Below are positions 42,838-52,310 of a stretch of DNA of 64,000 nucleotides, one piece after another. The DNA is from Clostridiales bacterium (GTDB lineage: Bacteria > Bacillota > Clostridia > Christensenellales > CAG-138). A program made the position numbers and the translations under genes. The stretch lies in assembly GCA_004558825.1 (NCBI GenBank), contig SFDB01000002.1, positions 62,001 to 126,000 on the forward strand, in the 5' to 3' direction. The notes under the pieces were generated by a model. It was given only the letters and a program-made list of their open reading frames with translations, searched no databases and had not been told where the DNA came from. Each line of letters begins with the position of its first letter. The first letter of the stretch is position 1.

Positions 42838-43398
42838 ATGGATAAACACATAACAACACCGCTTACACACGAAAAAGTGCAGTCGCTCCGTGCGGGCGAC
42901 AGCGTACTGATAACGGGTACGATATATACGGCGAGAGATGCGGCGCACAAACGCCTTTGCGAACTTGTGGAAAAAGGCGAGCCGCTTCCGTTTGACGTAA
43001 AGGACTCTATAATCTATTATGTTGGGCCGACTCCTGCAAAGCCCGGCATGGCAATAGGCTCTGCGGGGCCTACGACGAGCTATAGGATGGACGCATATTC
43101 GCCTACGCTTATCGCTCAGGGCGAGACAGGCATGATAGGAAAGGGAAAGCGCGGCCCGGACGTTATCGAAGCCATGAAAAAATACGGCGCTGTATATTTC
43201 GCCGCAATAGGCGGAGCGGGCGCGCTGCTTTCAAAATGCATCAAGTCGGCCGCAATCATAGCATATGAAGATCTGGGTGCGGAAGCAATCAGGAGACTTG
43301 AGGTTGAGAATCTTCCCGTGATTGTTGTAATCGATTCACAGGGAAACAACCTCTATGAAACCGGCAGGAGAGAATACCTGAATTCAAAAACCAAATGA
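42838..43398 (+). CDS. Class-I fumarase-type hydratase, beta subunit (probable mesaconase)
   Basis: 186 residues, the swivelling domain that completes the two-subunit hydratase: LRAGDSVLITGTIYTARDAAH, YYVGPTPAKPGMAIGSAGPTTSYRMD, GKGKRGPDVIEAMKKYGAVYF, AIGGAGALLSKCIK. AAAGGAG lies about nine bases upstream. It follows the alpha subunit by 27 bases. Like the alpha subunit it cannot be separated by sequence from fumarase or tartrate dehydratase; context decides. Confidence 0.9.
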   Translation: MDKHITTPLTHEKVQSLRAGDSVLITGTIYTARDAAHKRLCELVEKGEPLPFDVKDSIIYYVGPTPAKPGMAIGSAGPTTSYRMDAYSPTLIAQGETGMIGKGKRGPDVIEAMKKYGAVYFAAIGGAGALLSKCIKSAAIIAYEDLGAEAIRRLEVENLPVIVVIDSQGNNLYETGRREYLNSKTK

Positions 43399-43425
43399 TT
43401 GTTTAAGAGGAAGGCCGAAGCTCCG

Positions 43426-44409
43426 ATGTACATTGGCGTAACTTTCACCGACGGCAAACCGATATACCGCCAGCTTGCGGAGACCATCCGCGGCGACATA
43501 GAGTCAGGCAAGATGCGTCCCGGCACAAAATTGCCTACGGTCCGCGAGCTTTCCGAACAGCTCGGAATTGCGCGCGGCACGATAAAGAGAGCATACGACG
43601 AGCTTGCTCGGCTTGGCGCCGTGGAGATGACGCAGGGGCGCGGTACGTTTGTGCGCCGCAGTGAACGTGAAGAAATGAGCAGAAAGGAGCGGGCTATGAC
43701 AGCAATAGATTCACTCCTTGAAACGCTCGAGGAGCTGTCGTTTTCGCCCGCCGAAATGGCGATATTTTTTGACCTGAAGCTCAAGGAAAGAACGAATCAC
43801 GATTGTGATGTGCGGATAGCGGTCATTGAAAACAGTCCGGAAATACTGTTTGCAATGACGGACGGCGTTTATTCGATTGAAGGGGCTGACGTGTTTACAT
43901 ATACGGCAGAGAGCATGGCGCACATGTCACAATGCATTGGAAACGGCATAGATTTGATTATTGCGCGGAGCGATGGCTGCAAAACCCTGTCTGTCGATGC
44001 GGAGAACAAAAAGACAGTGATAAAAGCGGGCGTAGATGTTGACAGGTCTACGGTGGCGAGGCTTGCGCGTCTTGGTAAAGGCGTAAGCGCTGCCGTTATA
44101 GCGCTTAGCGATACCTGCCTTGAGGATATGATACGCAAGATGCGCGAATACGCTCCGAAAGTACATGCCTGCGGCAAGACGGTAGCGCCCGATGCGGCCG
44201 TAGGCGATGTGCTTGCAAACAAAAACGTTATTGTCGTTCCTGACGGGTATATGACGCTGTTCTCGAGAAAAACTGCGGAGGAAATAAATGCCGCATCTAA
44301 AAGGGCGGCAATTATACAGTTCAGATACGCCATGGACAGTGGCACGCTGATGTCTGTGCGCGACGCCGTGCACGAAATAAGAAAAAAACGCAGGCTCGGC
44401 ATTACTTAA
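43426..44409 (+). CDS. GntR family (YtrA-like) regulator with a large unusual C-terminal domain
   Basis: 327 residues from ATG 43426 (AGGAAGG about ten bases upstream). The winged helix is at about residues 5-75: PIYRQLAETIRGDIESGKM, LPTVRELSEQLGIARGTIKR, RGTFVRRS. A helical linker (to about 120) and then some 200 residues resembling a periplasmic-binding or oxygen-independent sensory fold (VRIAVIENSPEILFAMTDG; GIDLIIARSDGCKTL; AVIALSDTC) follow; I do not recognise it as FCD, UTRA or MocR. It lies between the two halves of the methylaspartate pathway and directly upstream of a palindrome over the glmS promoter, so it is the likely local regulator. Confidence 0.82.
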   Translation: MYIGVTFTDGKPIYRQLAETIRGDIESGKMRPGTKLPTVRELSEQLGIARGTIKRAYDELARLGAVEMTQGRGTFVRRSEREEMSRKERAMTAIDSLLETLEELSFSPAEMAIFFDLKLKERTNHDCDVRIAVIENSPEILFAMTDGVYSIEGADVFTYTAESMAHMSQCIGNGIDLIIARSDGCKTLSVDAENKKTVIKAGVDVDRSTVARLARLGKGVSAAVIALSDTCLEDMIRKMREYAPKVHACGKTVAPDAAVGDVLANKNVIVVPDGYMTLFSRKTAEEINAASKRAAIIQFRYAMDSGTLMSVRDAVHEIRKKRRLGIT

Positions 44410-44455
44410 TTAAGATGTGTTAATCGAATATATTGTTGAACAGACAGTATAAAGG

Positions 44456-44493
44456 TTGACATATGATATAACACAATATAACATATTGTGTTA
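44456..44493 (+). promoter_or_regulatory. glmS promoter with 25-bp palindromic operator
   Basis: TTGACA (44456-44461) and TAACAT (44479-44484) with a 17-base spacer. A perfect palindrome, arms TAACACAATAT and ATATTGTGTTA around AAC (44469-44493), covers the -10 box. A further half-site TGTGTTA is at 44416-44422. Binding there would block RNA polymerase; the GntR protein encoded just upstream is the obvious candidate. Confidence 0.75.
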
Positions 44494-44534
44494 GTACAAG
44501 ATTCTTATTACCTGAGTTGAACGGAGGTTACAGG

Positions 44535-44951
44535 ATGGAGAAAAAAACACTTGTCATCGGCGTTATAGGCGCCGACGTACATGCTGTCGGCAACAAAATA
44601 CTCTATCATGCGTTTACCGATGCCGGATTTGAAGTAATCAACCTCGGCGTCATGGTATCGCAGGAAGAGTTTATAGCCGCAGCTATCGAGTCCAAAGCGG
44701 ATGCAATCGTCATATCGTCGCTCTACGGCCAGGGCGAACTCGACTGCAGAGGCATGCGAGAGAAGTGCGATGAAGCCGGCCTTGAAGGCATACTTCTTTA
44801 TGTAGGCGGAAATATCGTAATCGGCAAGCAGCCGTTTGAAGAAGTTGAAAAGCGCTTTAAGGCGATGGGCTTTGACCGATCTTTTCCTCCGGGAACAACG
44901 CCCGAGACGGCTATCGAGCTGCTCAAGAAGGATCTGCACGTAGAAGAATAG
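44535..44951 (+). CDS. glmS: Methylaspartate (glutamate) mutase, sigma subunit
   Basis: 138 residues from ATG 44535 with GGAGG seven bases upstream. The B12-binding subunit: DVHAVG (DxHxxG) places His16 as the lower cobalt ligand, and [11 protein letters not shown] and [10 protein letters not shown] form the rest of the cobalamin fold. With GlmE it interconverts L-glutamate and (2S,3S)-3-methylaspartate by a radical shift. Despite the name it is not the glucosamine-phosphate enzyme, and there is no glmS ribozyme. Confidence 0.97.
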   Translation: MEKKTLVIGVIGADVHAVGNKILYHAFTDAGFEVINLGVMVSQEEFIAAAIESKADAIVISSLYGQGELDCRGMREKCDEAGLEGILLYVGGNIVIGKQPFEEVEKRFKAMGFDRSFPPGTTPETAIELLKKDLHVEE

Positions 44952-44961
44952 GTATAAGAGC

Positions 44962-46356
44962 ATGAGACCCATACTGCTAATTGATTTCGGCAGCACCTAT
45001 ACGAAGGTGACGGCGGTGGATGTCGACAACGGCGTCCTTTTGGGTACATCTTCCTCGTATACAACGGTCGAAACTGATATTAACGAAGGATTGGCCAATG
45101 CTATAGCCCTGCTTGAAAAGAAAACAGGGCATATTGAGTTTTCAGAGCGATATGCGGCTTCGAGTGCTGCGGGCGGCCTTAAAATGATGGCAAGCGGCCT
45201 TGTGCCCGAGCTTACGGCCGAGGCGGCCAAATGTGCGAGCCTTGGCGCGGGCGCAAAGGTATTGAAAACATATTCGTTCGAGCTTACCGAAGACGACGCT
45301 CAGGAGATTGTCGACGCGAAACCCGATATTTTTCTGCTTGTAGGAGGCACCGACGGCGGGAACTCGAAATGCATACTACATAACGCCAAAACGCTCGCAG
45401 AAGTCGGCGGGAATTTCCCGATAGTCATAGCAGGCAACAGGAACGCCGCCAAGGAATGCAAGCGTATACTCGAAGCAGACGGACGGGATATCTATATCTG
45501 CGAAAACGTGATGCCGAAATTCGGCGTGCTTAATATAGAGCCTGTTCAGAAGCAGATTAGAGATATCTTTTTGCAGCGCATAGTCCGCGCGAAGGGGCTT
45601 TCGAGGGCGAACGAGCTTATTTCGGGCATTATGATGCCTACACCGTCGGCAATGATGTGCGCGATGAAACTGCTTGCCGACGGAACGGACGACATGGACG
45701 GTATTGGCGAGCTTGTAGCGGTCGATGTAGGCGGGGCGACAACGGATGTATACTCAATTGCCTATGGGATGCCCCAGTCTCCGAACACTGTAATAAAGGG
45801 ACTTCCGGAGCCGTACGTTAAGAGGACGGTAGAGGGCGATATAGGCATGCGCTACAGCATACACGGTATTGTAGATGCGGCAGGATTAGACACAGTTGCG
45901 GCGATATCAGGAATAGATACGGTGCGCGTATCGGAGCTTGTTGACATGCTGTCAAAGCATACGGATATGCTTCCCGACTGCGATGAGCTTGAACGACTTG
46001 ATGAGGCGCTTGCAAGCTGCGCAGTGAGGACCGCCGTGGCGCGCCACGCAGGAAAAATCGAAGAGTCATATACGATGATGGGGCTTTCGTATGTTCAGAC
46101 GGGCAAGGATCTGACGGGTGTTAAAACGCTCATAGTGACGGGCGGCTCGCTGATACATACGAAGCGGACGGGTAAAATTGCCTCATATGCATTTTATGAT
46201 AAAAGTGAGCCAATGTCGCTGAGGCCTAAAAATGCAAGGGTTTTGGTCGACAGAAAGTATATACTTGCCGCAATGGGGCTGCTCGCCGAGCATTATCCGA
46301 ATGTGGCGCTATCCATAATGAAAAAGGAGCTTAAGGAAAATGGAATTGCAGAATAA
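44962..46356 (+). CDS. glmL: Glutamate mutase accessory/reactivating protein GlmL (MutL)
   Basis: 464 residues with an actin/Hsp70-like ATPase fold: [16 protein letters not shown] (phosphate 1 loop), [15 protein letters not shown] (phosphate 2), [15 protein letters not shown] (adenosine). Proteins of this family sit between glmS and glmE in glutamate-fermenting Clostridia and are thought to remove damaged cobalamin from the mutase. Its end overlaps the glmE start by 17 bases. Confidence 0.95.
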   Translation: MRPILLIDFGSTYTKVTAVDVDNGVLLGTSSSYTTVETDINEGLANAIALLEKKTGHIEFSERYAASSAAGGLKMMASGLVPELTAEAAKCASLGAGAKVLKTYSFELTEDDAQEIVDAKPDIFLLVGGTDGGNSKCILHNAKTLAEVGGNFPIVIAGNRNAAKECKRILEADGRDIYICENVMPKFGVLNIEPVQKQIRDIFLQRIVRAKGLSRANELISGIMMPTPSAMMCAMKLLADGTDDMDGIGELVAVDVGGATTDVYSIAYGMPQSPNTVIKGLPEPYVKRTVEGDIGMRYSIHGIVDAAGLDTVAAISGIDTVRVSELVDMLSKHTDMLPDCDELERLDEALASCAVRTAVARHAGKIEESYTMMGLSYVQTGKDLTGVKTLIVTGGSLIHTKRTGKIASYAFYDKSEPMSLRPKNARVLVDRKYILAAMGLLAEHYPNVALSIMKKELKENGIAE

Positions 46357-47797
46357 GCGTATCCCCGACAGTGAGTTTTATAAGGTACGCGAAGAGATAC
46401 TTACCCAGTGGCCAACGGGTAAGGACGTCGATTTACAGGAGGCGATAGAATTTCATAAATCGCTTCCGGATCATAAGATTTTTTCAAAGAAGCTGATAGA
46501 CGCCAAGAATAAGGGCACTACGCTTATACAGCCGCGCGCCGGCGTTGCGCTCATACGCGACCAGATTGAGCTTTTGACGTATTTGCAGGACAAGGGCGAA
46601 GCGGATCTGCTGCCCACGACAATAGACAGCTATACACGTCAGAACAGATACGAAGAGGCAGAGAACGGGATACGCGAATCGTTCAAAGAGCGTCGCTCGA
46701 TGCTTAACGGCTTCCCGGCTGTTAACCACGGCGTTTCGGGATGCCGACAGCTCATACAGAGCCTTAATACGCCTATACAGGTTCGTCACGGCACGCCCGA
46801 TGCGCGCCTTTTGACGGAGATAACGTACGCAGGAGGATTCACGAGCTACGAAGGCGGCGGAATCTCGTATAATCTGCCGTATGCAAAGAACGTCCCGATG
46901 GAAAGGACGATACGCGATTGGCAGTACGTCGACCGTCTTACCGGAATATATGAGGAGGCCGGCGTTTCCATAAACAGAGAACCATACGGCCCTCTTACGG
47001 GTACGCTCGTTCCCCCGTGCGTTTCGCACGCCGTTGCCATTATCGAGGCACTTCTCGCTGCCGAGCAGGGCGTCAAAAACATAACGGTTGGCTACGGCCA
47101 ATGCGGCAATCTTGTTCAGGACGTTGCCGCCATACGCACGCTTGAGGAGCTGACGGACGAATACATGATAAAGAACGGCCATACCGATGTAATTATCACG
47201 ACCGTATTCCACCAGTGGATGGGTGGCTTCCCGCAGGACGAAGCGAAGGCATTCGGCGTAATTTCGTGGGGCAGTGCTACGGCTGCGCTTTCAAAGGCTA
47301 CGAAGGTTATAGTAAAGACGCCGCATGAGGCGGCGGGCGTGCCGACGATGGAGGCAAACGCTCAAGGCCTAAGATGCACGAAGCAGCTTATCACGATGCT
47401 TGCCGACCAGGAGTGCACTGCGGCAAACCTCGAGGAAGAAAAGGAAGTTATACGCCGCGAGACGAGAAGCATTCTTGACAAGTGCTTTGAGCTGGGCAAC
47501 GGGGATATAGCCATAGGCAGCGTTCGTGCCGTACAGGCGGGCGTTATCGATATTCCGTTCGCGCCGTCGAGGTTTAATGCGGGCAAAATGCTCCCGGCAC
47601 GCGACAATGTCGGCGCAATAAGAATACTCGATCCCGGCAACATGCCGCTTCCCAAGGATATGCTCGACTTCAACCGCGCAAGGATAGAGGAGCGTGCAAG
47701 GGTAGAAAAGAGAAAGGCATCGTTCCAGATGGTTATCGACGATGTTTATGCTATCAGCAAGGGACGACTTGTAGGCCGTCCTCAGAGCATGAGATAA
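46340..47797 (+). CDS. glmE: Methylaspartate (glutamate) mutase, epsilon subunit
   Basis: 485 residues, a TIM-barrel radical catalytic subunit. [37 protein letters not shown] (with the substrate-binding RHGTPD), [35 protein letters not shown] and [19 protein letters not shown] are recognisable. AAGGAG precedes the ATG inside glmL. It works with GlmS and adenosylcobalamin in the cytoplasm. Confidence 0.97.
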   Translation: MELQNKRIPDSEFYKVREEILTQWPTGKDVDLQEAIEFHKSLPDHKIFSKKLIDAKNKGTTLIQPRAGVALIRDQIELLTYLQDKGEADLLPTTIDSYTRQNRYEEAENGIRESFKERRSMLNGFPAVNHGVSGCRQLIQSLNTPIQVRHGTPDARLLTEITYAGGFTSYEGGGISYNLPYAKNVPMERTIRDWQYVDRLTGIYEEAGVSINREPYGPLTGTLVPPCVSHAVAIIEALLAAEQGVKNITVGYGQCGNLVQDVAAIRTLEELTDEYMIKNGHTDVIITTVFHQWMGGFPQDEAKAFGVISWGSATAALSKATKVIVKTPHEAAGVPTMEANAQGLRCTKQLITMLADQECTAANLEEEKEVIRRETRSILDKCFELGNGDIAIGSVRAVQAGVIDIPFAPSRFNAGKMLPARDNVGAIRILDPGNMPLPKDMLDFNRARIEERARVEKRKASFQMVIDDVYAISKGRLVGRPQSMR

Positions 47798-47822
47798 ATC
47801 TTAAAAGCGAAAGGAAAATATT

Positions 47823-49070
47823 ATGAAAATAATCGATGTAGTATGTTCTGCGGGACGTACGGGGTTTTATTTTGACGATCAACGCGCAATAAAGGGCGGC
47901 GCCGTCGCGGACGGCAACGCGTATATCGGCGAGCCGAAAACGGCGGGATTTACATCGGTACGTCAGGCGGGCGAGTCTATATCCGTCATGCTTGTGCTCG
48001 AAGACGGCCAGATAGCTTACGGCGACTGCGCGGCGGTTCAATACAGCGGCGCGGGCGGACGCGATCCGCTTTTTCTCGCAAAGGATTTTATACCTGTTAT
48101 CATGAACCATATCAAGCCCGTTCTTGTAGGCAGAGAGGCCGACAGCTTCAAGAACCTTTCCGAGACAGTCGAAGCGATTAACGTTGACGGAAAAAGACTC
48201 CATACTGCTATCCGCTACGGCGTTACGCAGGCCATTCTCGATGCTGTAGCAAGGTCGACACACCGTATGATGTGCGAAGTCGTTGCCGATGAATACGGAT
48301 GCAAAGTGATACCTGAGCCGCTCAGCATTTTTACACAGTCGGGCGACGACAGATACAAGAACTCCGACAAGATGATAATCAAGGGCGCACAGGTTCTCCC
48401 GCACGCGCTTATCAATAATGTTAAAACGAAGCTGGGTGAGCACGGCGAACTTCTCAAGGAGTATGTTGCATGGCTGCGCGATAGAGTTCTGACCCTCAGA
48501 AAGGACGAGAGCTATATGCCCGTATTCCACATCGATGTTTACGGCACTATAGGCGCAGCGTTCGGCAATGATAACTACAAGGGCATGGCTGACTACATTG
48601 CCGAGCTTGAGCAGATTGCAAAGCCGTTCCATCTTCGCATAGAGGGCCCGATGGATGTTGAAAACAGAGAAGGCCAGATGCTTGCGCTCAAGGCGCTCAC
48701 AAAAGAGCTTGACGACAGGCATATCGACGTTGAGCTTGTGGCCGACGAATGGTGTAACACGCTTGAGGACATCAAGTACTTTGCCGACAACAGGGCTGGT
48801 CATATGATACAGATAAAGACGCCTGACCTTGGAGGTATAAACAACACTGTTGAGGCTGTCCTTTACTGCAAGAAGGTTGGCATCGGCGCATATCAGGGCG
48901 GAACATGCAACGAGACGGACCGTTCTGCGCAGGTTTGCGTACAGTGCGCAATGGCGACACGCCCCGATCAGATACTAGCCAAGCCAGGCATGGGCGTCGA
49001 CGAAGGCTATATGATAGTCTACAACGAGATGCAGAGAATAATTGCGCTTGTAAATGCAAAAAGGTCATAA
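47823..49070 (+). CDS. mal: Methylaspartate ammonia-lyase
   Basis: 415 residues of the enolase superfamily. It eliminates ammonia from 3-methylaspartate to give mesaconate. Features: SAGRTGFYFDDQRAIKGGA at the start, AYGDCAAVQYSGAGGRDPLF, metal ligands in FHIDVYG, RIEGPMD and VELVADEWCNT, and the base lysine in MIQIKTPDLGGINN. GAAAGGA lies about six bases upstream. Last gene of the glmS-glmL-glmE-mal operon, ended by the hairpin at 49100. Confidence 0.97.
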   Translation: MKIIDVVCSAGRTGFYFDDQRAIKGGAVADGNAYIGEPKTAGFTSVRQAGESISVMLVLEDGQIAYGDCAAVQYSGAGGRDPLFLAKDFIPVIMNHIKPVLVGREADSFKNLSETVEAINVDGKRLHTAIRYGVTQAILDAVARSTHRMMCEVVADEYGCKVIPEPLSIFTQSGDDRYKNSDKMIIKGAQVLPHALINNVKTKLGEHGELLKEYVAWLRDRVLTLRKDESYMPVFHIDVYGTIGAAFGNDNYKGMADYIAELEQIAKPFHLRIEGPMDVENREGQMLALKALTKELDDRHIDVELVADEWCNTLEDIKYFADNRAGHMIQIKTPDLGGINNTVEAVLYCKKVGIGAYQGGTCNETDRSAQVCVQCAMATRPDQILAKPGMGVDEGYMIVYNEMQRIIALVNAKRS

Positions 49071-49099
49071 TAGACCGCTTGCGAACTAAATGAGCTTTG

Positions 49100-49131
49100 A
49101 AGGCCTTTCCAATTAAGTTTTGAAAGGCCTT
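49100..49131 (+). terminator. Terminator of the glutamate mutase operon
   Basis: Ten-base perfect stem AAGGCCTTTC / GAAAGGCCTT with a 12-base loop, followed by TAATGCTT. Confidence 0.7.
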
Positions 49132-49156
49132 TAATGCTTAATGGGAATTATTAATT

Positions 49157-49677
49157 ATGGAAATAAGACAGCTTGGGTTTTCGGAATACAAAGGAATGAC
49201 GCTGAATGTAACGTATGAGACTGAGCGCTTTTACGATGTTGCAGTGAGAGAGAACGGCTTTGAACTGCTCCTCTCGCAATTCGACGAGCCGCAAATTAAA
49301 TCATTCTCAGATGAGCTCTTTCCACAATGGCTCGAAGCGCCGGTTGCGTTTGGTGCGTTTGAAGGGGAAAAGTTCGCAGGTATTGTTGAGGGAAGCATTG
49401 AAACATGGCACAACCTTTTTCGAATCAGCAACATTTGGGTAGACAATGATATGCGTCGTAAGCGTACAGGACAAACGCTTATGAACAAAATGATTGAATT
49501 TGCGGACGCAATTATGACTGCCGAGGAATAATCCTTGAGACGCAGACGTGCAATTATCCGGCGATATGTTTTTACAAGAAGAATGGGTTTAGGCTTTGCA
49601 GGATAGATATAAAGGAGTACACAAATGCGGACGTTAAAAACAAAGCGGTAAGAATCGACATGCTCTTGGAGTTTTAA
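49157..49677 (+). pseudogene. GNAT N-acetyltransferase broken by a frameshift
   Basis: The first part (49157-49531) reads EIRQLGFSEYKGMTLNVTYE and RISNIWVDNDMRRKRTGQTL (acetyl-CoA loop) and stops at TAA just after MTAEE. The next frame continues the same protein without a gap, with ILETQTCNYPAICFYKKNGF and a terminal AVRIDMLLEF, ending at TAA 49675-49677. A one- or two-base indel near 49527 therefore splits an otherwise complete gene of about 172 codons. The second half has no ribosome binding site. It is either a recent mutation or a sequencing error. Confidence 0.85.
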
Positions 49678-49723
49678 TAATCCGATGGTCGGCCTCATGC
49701 GAGTCTAAACGAGATGGAAAAAG

Positions 49724-49764
49724 AAAAGCTTGGAACGCGGCCGGAAGCTGCTTTCCAAGCTTTT
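49724..49764. terminator. Bidirectional terminator before buk
   Basis: Twelve-base stem AAAAGCTTGGAA / TTCCAAGCTTTT (49724-49735, 49753-49764); serves buk on the minus strand and the broken GNAT gene on the plus strand. Confidence 0.75.
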
Positions 49765-49816
49765 GCTGACGTTATTATCAAGAAGTGGCCATGCAATGCT
49801 TTTTGAGCAAAATTGC

Positions 49817-50899
49817 TCAATATACTTTGACTTTTTCCTCGCCGCGAATAGCGCGAAGAGCGCCCTCTGCAAGAGCGAGCAGCTCGTTTTCGCCGGGATA
49901 AACCTCTACCGGAGCGATGAAGCTTACCATTGACTTCAGCTTTTCGGTTATCATCTTGCTGTAGGCAAGTCCTCCGGTAAGTATTATGGCCTCCGCCTTG
50001 CCTTCGAGCACCGCCGCCATAGCGCCTATCTGCTTTGCGACGTTGTAAATCATTGCTTCATACACGAGCTTGGCATATTCGTCGCCGCCCTCTATGCGCT
50101 TTTCTACTTCAATGCAGTCAGTTGTGTTAAGGAGCGCAGAAAGACCGCCGGACTTTGAAGCGAACGCCATCACGTCGCTCTTGGAATATTTGCCTGAGAA
50201 GCAAAGCTCAACTATTTTATCTACCTGAATGCTTCCGCAGCGCTCAGGTGTAAACGGTCCTTCTCCGTCAATGGCGTCGTTGACGTCGACGATTTTTCCG
50301 TATTTATGTGCGCCAACGGTTATGCCGCCGCCAAGATGCGCTACGAGCAGACAGCAATCCTCATATTTTTTGCCGTGCTCTTCGGCATAATGGTGGGCGA
50401 CAGACCTTTGATTAAGTGCGTGAAAAACGCAGCCGCGCTCTGTTCCTGGAATACCGGATACCTTTGCTATCATCGGGCGCTCGTCGACGACAACAGGGTC
50501 GACTATGTATGCGGGCTTTGAATATTTCCTGCCGAGCTCATAAGCGAAAATGCCGCCGAGCGCGGAAGCATGGAGAGCAGCCCTGCCGACATGGAGATCG
50601 GCCAGCATCGTGTCGTTTACTTCGTAAACACCGCTTTCCATAGGCTTAAGTATGCCGCCGCGGCCAACGAATGCGTCTATGGACTCAAGCGCTATGCCCT
50701 GCTCGTCGAGCCACGATATTATCTGGTTAAGCCTAAATTCGCTCTGGTCAAGAATTCTGTTGAACTTTGCAAGCTCGCTCTTTTCATACCTGTCCGTCTT
50801 TGAAGCAACAAGCTTTGTGTTATCAAACACGGCAACCTTTGTAGATGTAGAACCCGGATTTATGCTGAAAATCCTGTATACAGATTTCTTTTCCGACAT
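49817..50899 (-). CDS. buk: Butyrate kinase
   Basis: 360 residues from ATG 50899 (AAAGGA ten bases upstream; the in-frame TTG at 50908 is only two bases from that site). Acetokinase family: RIFSINPGSTSTKVAVFD, VGRGGILKPMESGVYEVN, VAHLGGGITVGAHKYGKIVDVNDA and IILTGGLAYSKM match Buk rather than AckA. It makes butyrate and ATP from butyryl phosphate. No phosphotransbutyrylase gene is adjacent. A TATAAT box lies upstream on the minus strand without a clear -35. Confidence 0.95.
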   Translation of the reverse strand: MSEKKSVYRIFSINPGSTSTKVAVFDNTKLVASKTDRYEKSELAKFNRILDQSEFRLNQIISWLDEQGIALESIDAFVGRGGILKPMESGVYEVNDTMLADLHVGRAALHASALGGIFAYELGRKYSKPAYIVDPVVVDERPMIAKVSGIPGTERGCVFHALNQRSVAHHYAEEHGKKYEDCCLLVAHLGGGITVGAHKYGKIVDVNDAIDGEGPFTPERCGSIQVDKIVELCFSGKYSKSDVMAFASKSGGLSALLNTTDCIEVEKRIEGGDEYAKLVYEAMIYNVAKQIGAMAAVLEGKAEAIILTGGLAYSKMITEKLKSMVSFIAPVEVYPGENELLALAEGALRAIRGEEKVKVY

Positions 50900-51035
50900 A
50901 ATGGACAATTCCTTTCATTTATCGTTCAAAGCTCATTATACATTAATGGCGAAGCACTTTTGTGCGGAAAATGTAAATATATCATATGTTTGGAATGTAA
51001 ATAAACGTCTGACCGAGGCAAGGGACACTAATTTC

Positions 51036-51064
51036 TTGCAAACGGCATTAAAAAAGAATACAAT
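51036..51064 (+). promoter_or_regulatory. Sigma-A-type promoter for the sirtuin gene
   Basis: TTGCAA (51036-51041) and TACAAT (51059-51064), spacer 17; AAGGAGG follows seven bases later, so the leader is very short. Confidence 0.55.
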
Positions 51065-51081
51065 CAGGAAGGAGGTGCTGT

Positions 51082-51807
51082 ATGGGAAACTATTCTGAGC
51101 TTAGAGATATGATTGCCGACTCGAAAAACATTGTTTTCTTCGGCGGAGCAGGCGTGTCCACGGAGAGCGGGATACCGGATTTCAGAAGTGAAAACGGCGT
51201 ATTTGACGCAATACGCTCATTTGGCTACTCGCCGGAAGAGCTTCTTAGCCACCGGTTTTTTATTGAAAAACCCGAGCTTTTTTTCAAATACTACAGAAAA
51301 ACGCTTGCTAAAACGGGCTTTTTGCCGAATGAAGCACATCGTGCGCTTGCGAGGCTCGAGAAAGCGGGGAAACTGAAAGCCGTAATAACTCAGAATGTCG
51401 ATAACCTCCATCAGCTTGCGGGAAGTAAAAATGTACTTGAGCTGCATGGCTCAGTATACAGAAATACTTGCATGTGCTGCGGCAAGAGCTATGGCATAGA
51501 TGCAGTGAATGCGACGGATGGCGTCCCAAAATGTGAGTGCGGAGGGATAATCAAACCCGACGTCGTTCTGTACGGAGAGCCGCTCGATTGGGATACGGTA
51601 ACGGCAAGCGTAGAAGAGATTCAAGCGGCGGATATGATGATCGTCGGCGGCACATCTCTGAGCGTTTATCCTGCTGCGTCGCTTATTGAATACTATCGCG
51701 GCAGAAAGCTTGTTCTCATAAATAAAAGCTCTACCGCCTATGACGGGCGCGCGGACATTATCATAAACGATGCTATAGGCAAGGTGCTCGGCGAAGCTAT
51801 CGATTGA
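51082..51807 (+). CDS. cobB: NAD-dependent protein deacylase (sirtuin)
   Basis: 241 residues, class U/III bacterial sirtuin. NAD site FGGAGVSTESGIPDFRSENG, catalytic His region ITQNVDNLHQLAGS with LELHGSVYRNTC, zinc cysteines CMCC and CEC, then VVLYGEP and IVGGTSLSVYPAASLI. It removes acyl groups from protein lysines. Its TGA overlaps the ATG of the next gene by one base (TGATG), coupling the two. Confidence 0.95.
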   Translation: MGNYSELRDMIADSKNIVFFGGAGVSTESGIPDFRSENGVFDAIRSFGYSPEELLSHRFFIEKPELFFKYYRKTLAKTGFLPNEAHRALARLEKAGKLKAVITQNVDNLHQLAGSKNVLELHGSVYRNTCMCCGKSYGIDAVNATDGVPKCECGGIIKPDVVLYGEPLDWDTVTASVEEIQAADMMIVGGTSLSVYPAASLIEYYRGRKLVLINKSSTAYDGRADIIINDAIGKVLGEAID

Positions 51808-52301
51808 TGTCGGGAAAGCTTATTAAAAATCAAAAGTCCTGCGAATACGCATCTAAGCAGTGGGGAAAATACGGCACGACAGCTTTGAACGGCTGCGGTT
51901 GGATAGCGGCATACAATCTGCTTTCCGTGAGTGGGATTGATGCTGCTCCGGATGATGTCCGCATGGATCTTCAGGCTCTTCATGCACCGCTTTTTAGCGG
52001 AAAACTCGGCACAAACCCATTTAAGCTGATTAGGTATCTGCGAGTATATTTTGAAAAGGTTAATCTGATTTTTCGTAAAAAAACCATAAGGGAAGCATAT
52101 GCGTCGTGTGGACGGCTGATAGTGGGTTATATGTATTTAAAGCCGAAATTTGGCGCTCATTATGTCTGCGTCAGCCGTTACGAAAACAAAGCCGATATAA
52201 TTAACGATACGGTTACGAAAAGAGCCTCAGGCATCGAAGAATACTTTGAACAATTGAAAAAACAAGGATGCAGGGTAATGTTCGCTATATCGGCGAGCTA
52301 A
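51807..52301 (+). CDS. Papain-like (C39-type) cysteine peptidase-like protein, unknown
   Basis: 164 residues. NGCGWIAAYNLL (Cys30), FGAHYVCVSRY (His118) and IINDT (Asn133/Asp134) form the order and spacing of a papain-fold Cys-His-Asn triad as in C39/BtrH-like proteins. No signal peptide or membrane helix. It starts at the TGATG overlap with the sirtuin and has no strong ribosome binding site of its own, so it is translated by coupling. Whether it is an active protease is unknown; it converges with the glycosyltransferase gene nine bases away. Confidence 0.65.
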   Translation: MSGKLIKNQKSCEYASKQWGKYGTTALNGCGWIAAYNLLSVSGIDAAPDDVRMDLQALHAPLFSGKLGTNPFKLIRYLRVYFEKVNLIFRKKTIREAYASCGRLIVGYMYLKPKFGAHYVCVSRYENKADIINDTVTKRASGIEEYFEQLKKQGCRVMFAISAS

Positions 52302-52310
52302 AGCGCGTAT

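Noticed and set aside
41929..42948. 339-codon open frame on the minus strand (and 40709-41605, 47754-48803 likewise)
   Set aside because: Antisense shadows of the hydratase, citF and mal genes; compositionally biased Arg/His/Tyr-rich translations without family features.
41968..43398. Fumarase or L-tartrate dehydratase
   Set aside because: Sequence allows it, but operon context supplies mesaconate as substrate; kept as probable mesaconase.
44410..44534. glmS ribozyme/riboswitch or B12 riboswitch upstream of glmS
   Set aside because: The gene is the mutase subunit, not glucosamine synthase; the 125 bases hold a promoter and palindrome, with no B12-box-like sequence.
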